In this document: piece by piece, positions 63,925 through 64,000 of the stretch
Layout: each line of letters begins with the position of its first letter
Position numbering within the stretch: position 1 is the stretch's first letter
Assembly: GCA_050249535.1 (NCBI GenBank)
Contig: JBFWQI010000009.1
Location: 1 to 64,000, forward strand
DNA from: JADJXM01 sp937967285
Lineage (GTDB): Bacteria > Acidobacteriota > Blastocatellia > RBC074
DNA length: 64,000 nucleotides
Direction of reading: 5' to 3'
Notes under the pieces: model-generated
Database searches by the model: none
Seen by the model: the letters and a program-made list of their open reading frames with translations, nothing else
What the model was told of the DNA's origin: nothing
Program-made: the position numbers and the translations under genes

Positions 63925-64000
63925 CCGACTGGAAACCGATTATGTCAGCACAGGATACGAAAATTCAGCATCTCGGCGTCGCGGTCGCATCGATCGACGA
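63921..64000 (+). CDS. Methylmalonyl-CoA epimerase, N-terminal part
   Basis: Only the first 26 codons are in the window. IQHLGVAVASID is the first strand of a glyoxalase-fold epimerase with the metal-binding His. The ATG at 63921 overlaps the meaB stop by 4 bp; a second in-frame ATG is at 63942. The family assignment rests on this motif and on the meaB neighbour. Confidence 0.72.

Overview
The window looks like a chromosomal contig from an Acidobacteriota-type bacterium (inference, moderate confidence). Most genes are G+C-rich. Several families are ones I associate with that phylum: a CHAT protein with an N-terminal region typical of acidobacterial homologues, Ser/Thr kinases that start with an ERWKQIERIFHEAL-type segment, a long sigma-like regulator with a C-terminal helix-turn-helix, and an exosortase-A (XrtA/EpsH) type exopolysaccharide cluster. 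No tRNA, rRNA or CRISPR array was seen.

Region 1 (1-13.3 kb) is rich in conflict and signalling genes. It holds a TIR gene followed by an NB-ARC ATPase that is cut short by what looks like an insertion-sequence end. Then comes a three-gene set on the + strand: a membrane-anchored TPR-CHAT caspase-like protease, a protein of unknown function, and a zinc-ribbon subtilisin (S8) protease. Downstream are a pair of 130-bp direct repeats with conserved hairpins and a Ser/Thr kinase-AAA ATPase that seems to lack its C-terminal end. This CHAT/S8 pair is one candidate for an undescribed system.

Region 2 (13.3-21.8 kb) is housekeeping and signalling: DUF1801, a PQQ-type beta-propeller, an NTF2-like lipoprotein, a histidine kinase, an operon of coiled-coil protein, OmpA-domain membrane protein and Ras-like GTPase, then ThiE and a small membrane protein.

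Region 3 (21.9-29.5 kb) is a mobile island. About 90 bp at the 3' end of a PDZ protein gene is present as a direct repeat at both borders. Between the copies lie a tyrosine recombinase with a loxP-like palindrome upstream, two 5'-truncated RHS genes with different toxin tips and adjacent candidate immunity genes, a frameshifted TIR remnant, and an AbrB/PIN toxin-antitoxin pair.

Region 4 (29.5-41.3 kb) contains the PDZ protein, an anti-sigma/ECF sigma pair and two adjacent genes that each carry one in-frame UGA at the active-site position: a peroxiredoxin and a GrdB/PrdB-like reductase subunit. These are very probably selenoproteins. MFS, DsbA-like, M20 peptidase, thymidine kinase, GlpX and small membrane proteins follow. 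Intergenic spaces carry large hairpin-forming heptanucleotide arrays.

Region 5 (41.3-46 kb) has a sigma-like regulator and a XamI-type restriction-modification pair of lower G+C. Region 6 (46.1-62.2 kb) is the exopolysaccharide cluster: deacetylase, FemAB-like protein, glycosyltransferases, ABC exporter, methyltransferase, O-antigen-ligase-like protein and amidotransferase, with a cob(I)alamin adenosyltransferase set inside it. The right end (62.2-64 kb) has a DUF4126 membrane protein, MeaB and the start of methylmalonyl-CoA epimerase. With the adenosyltransferase these point to a B12-dependent methylmalonyl-CoA pathway.
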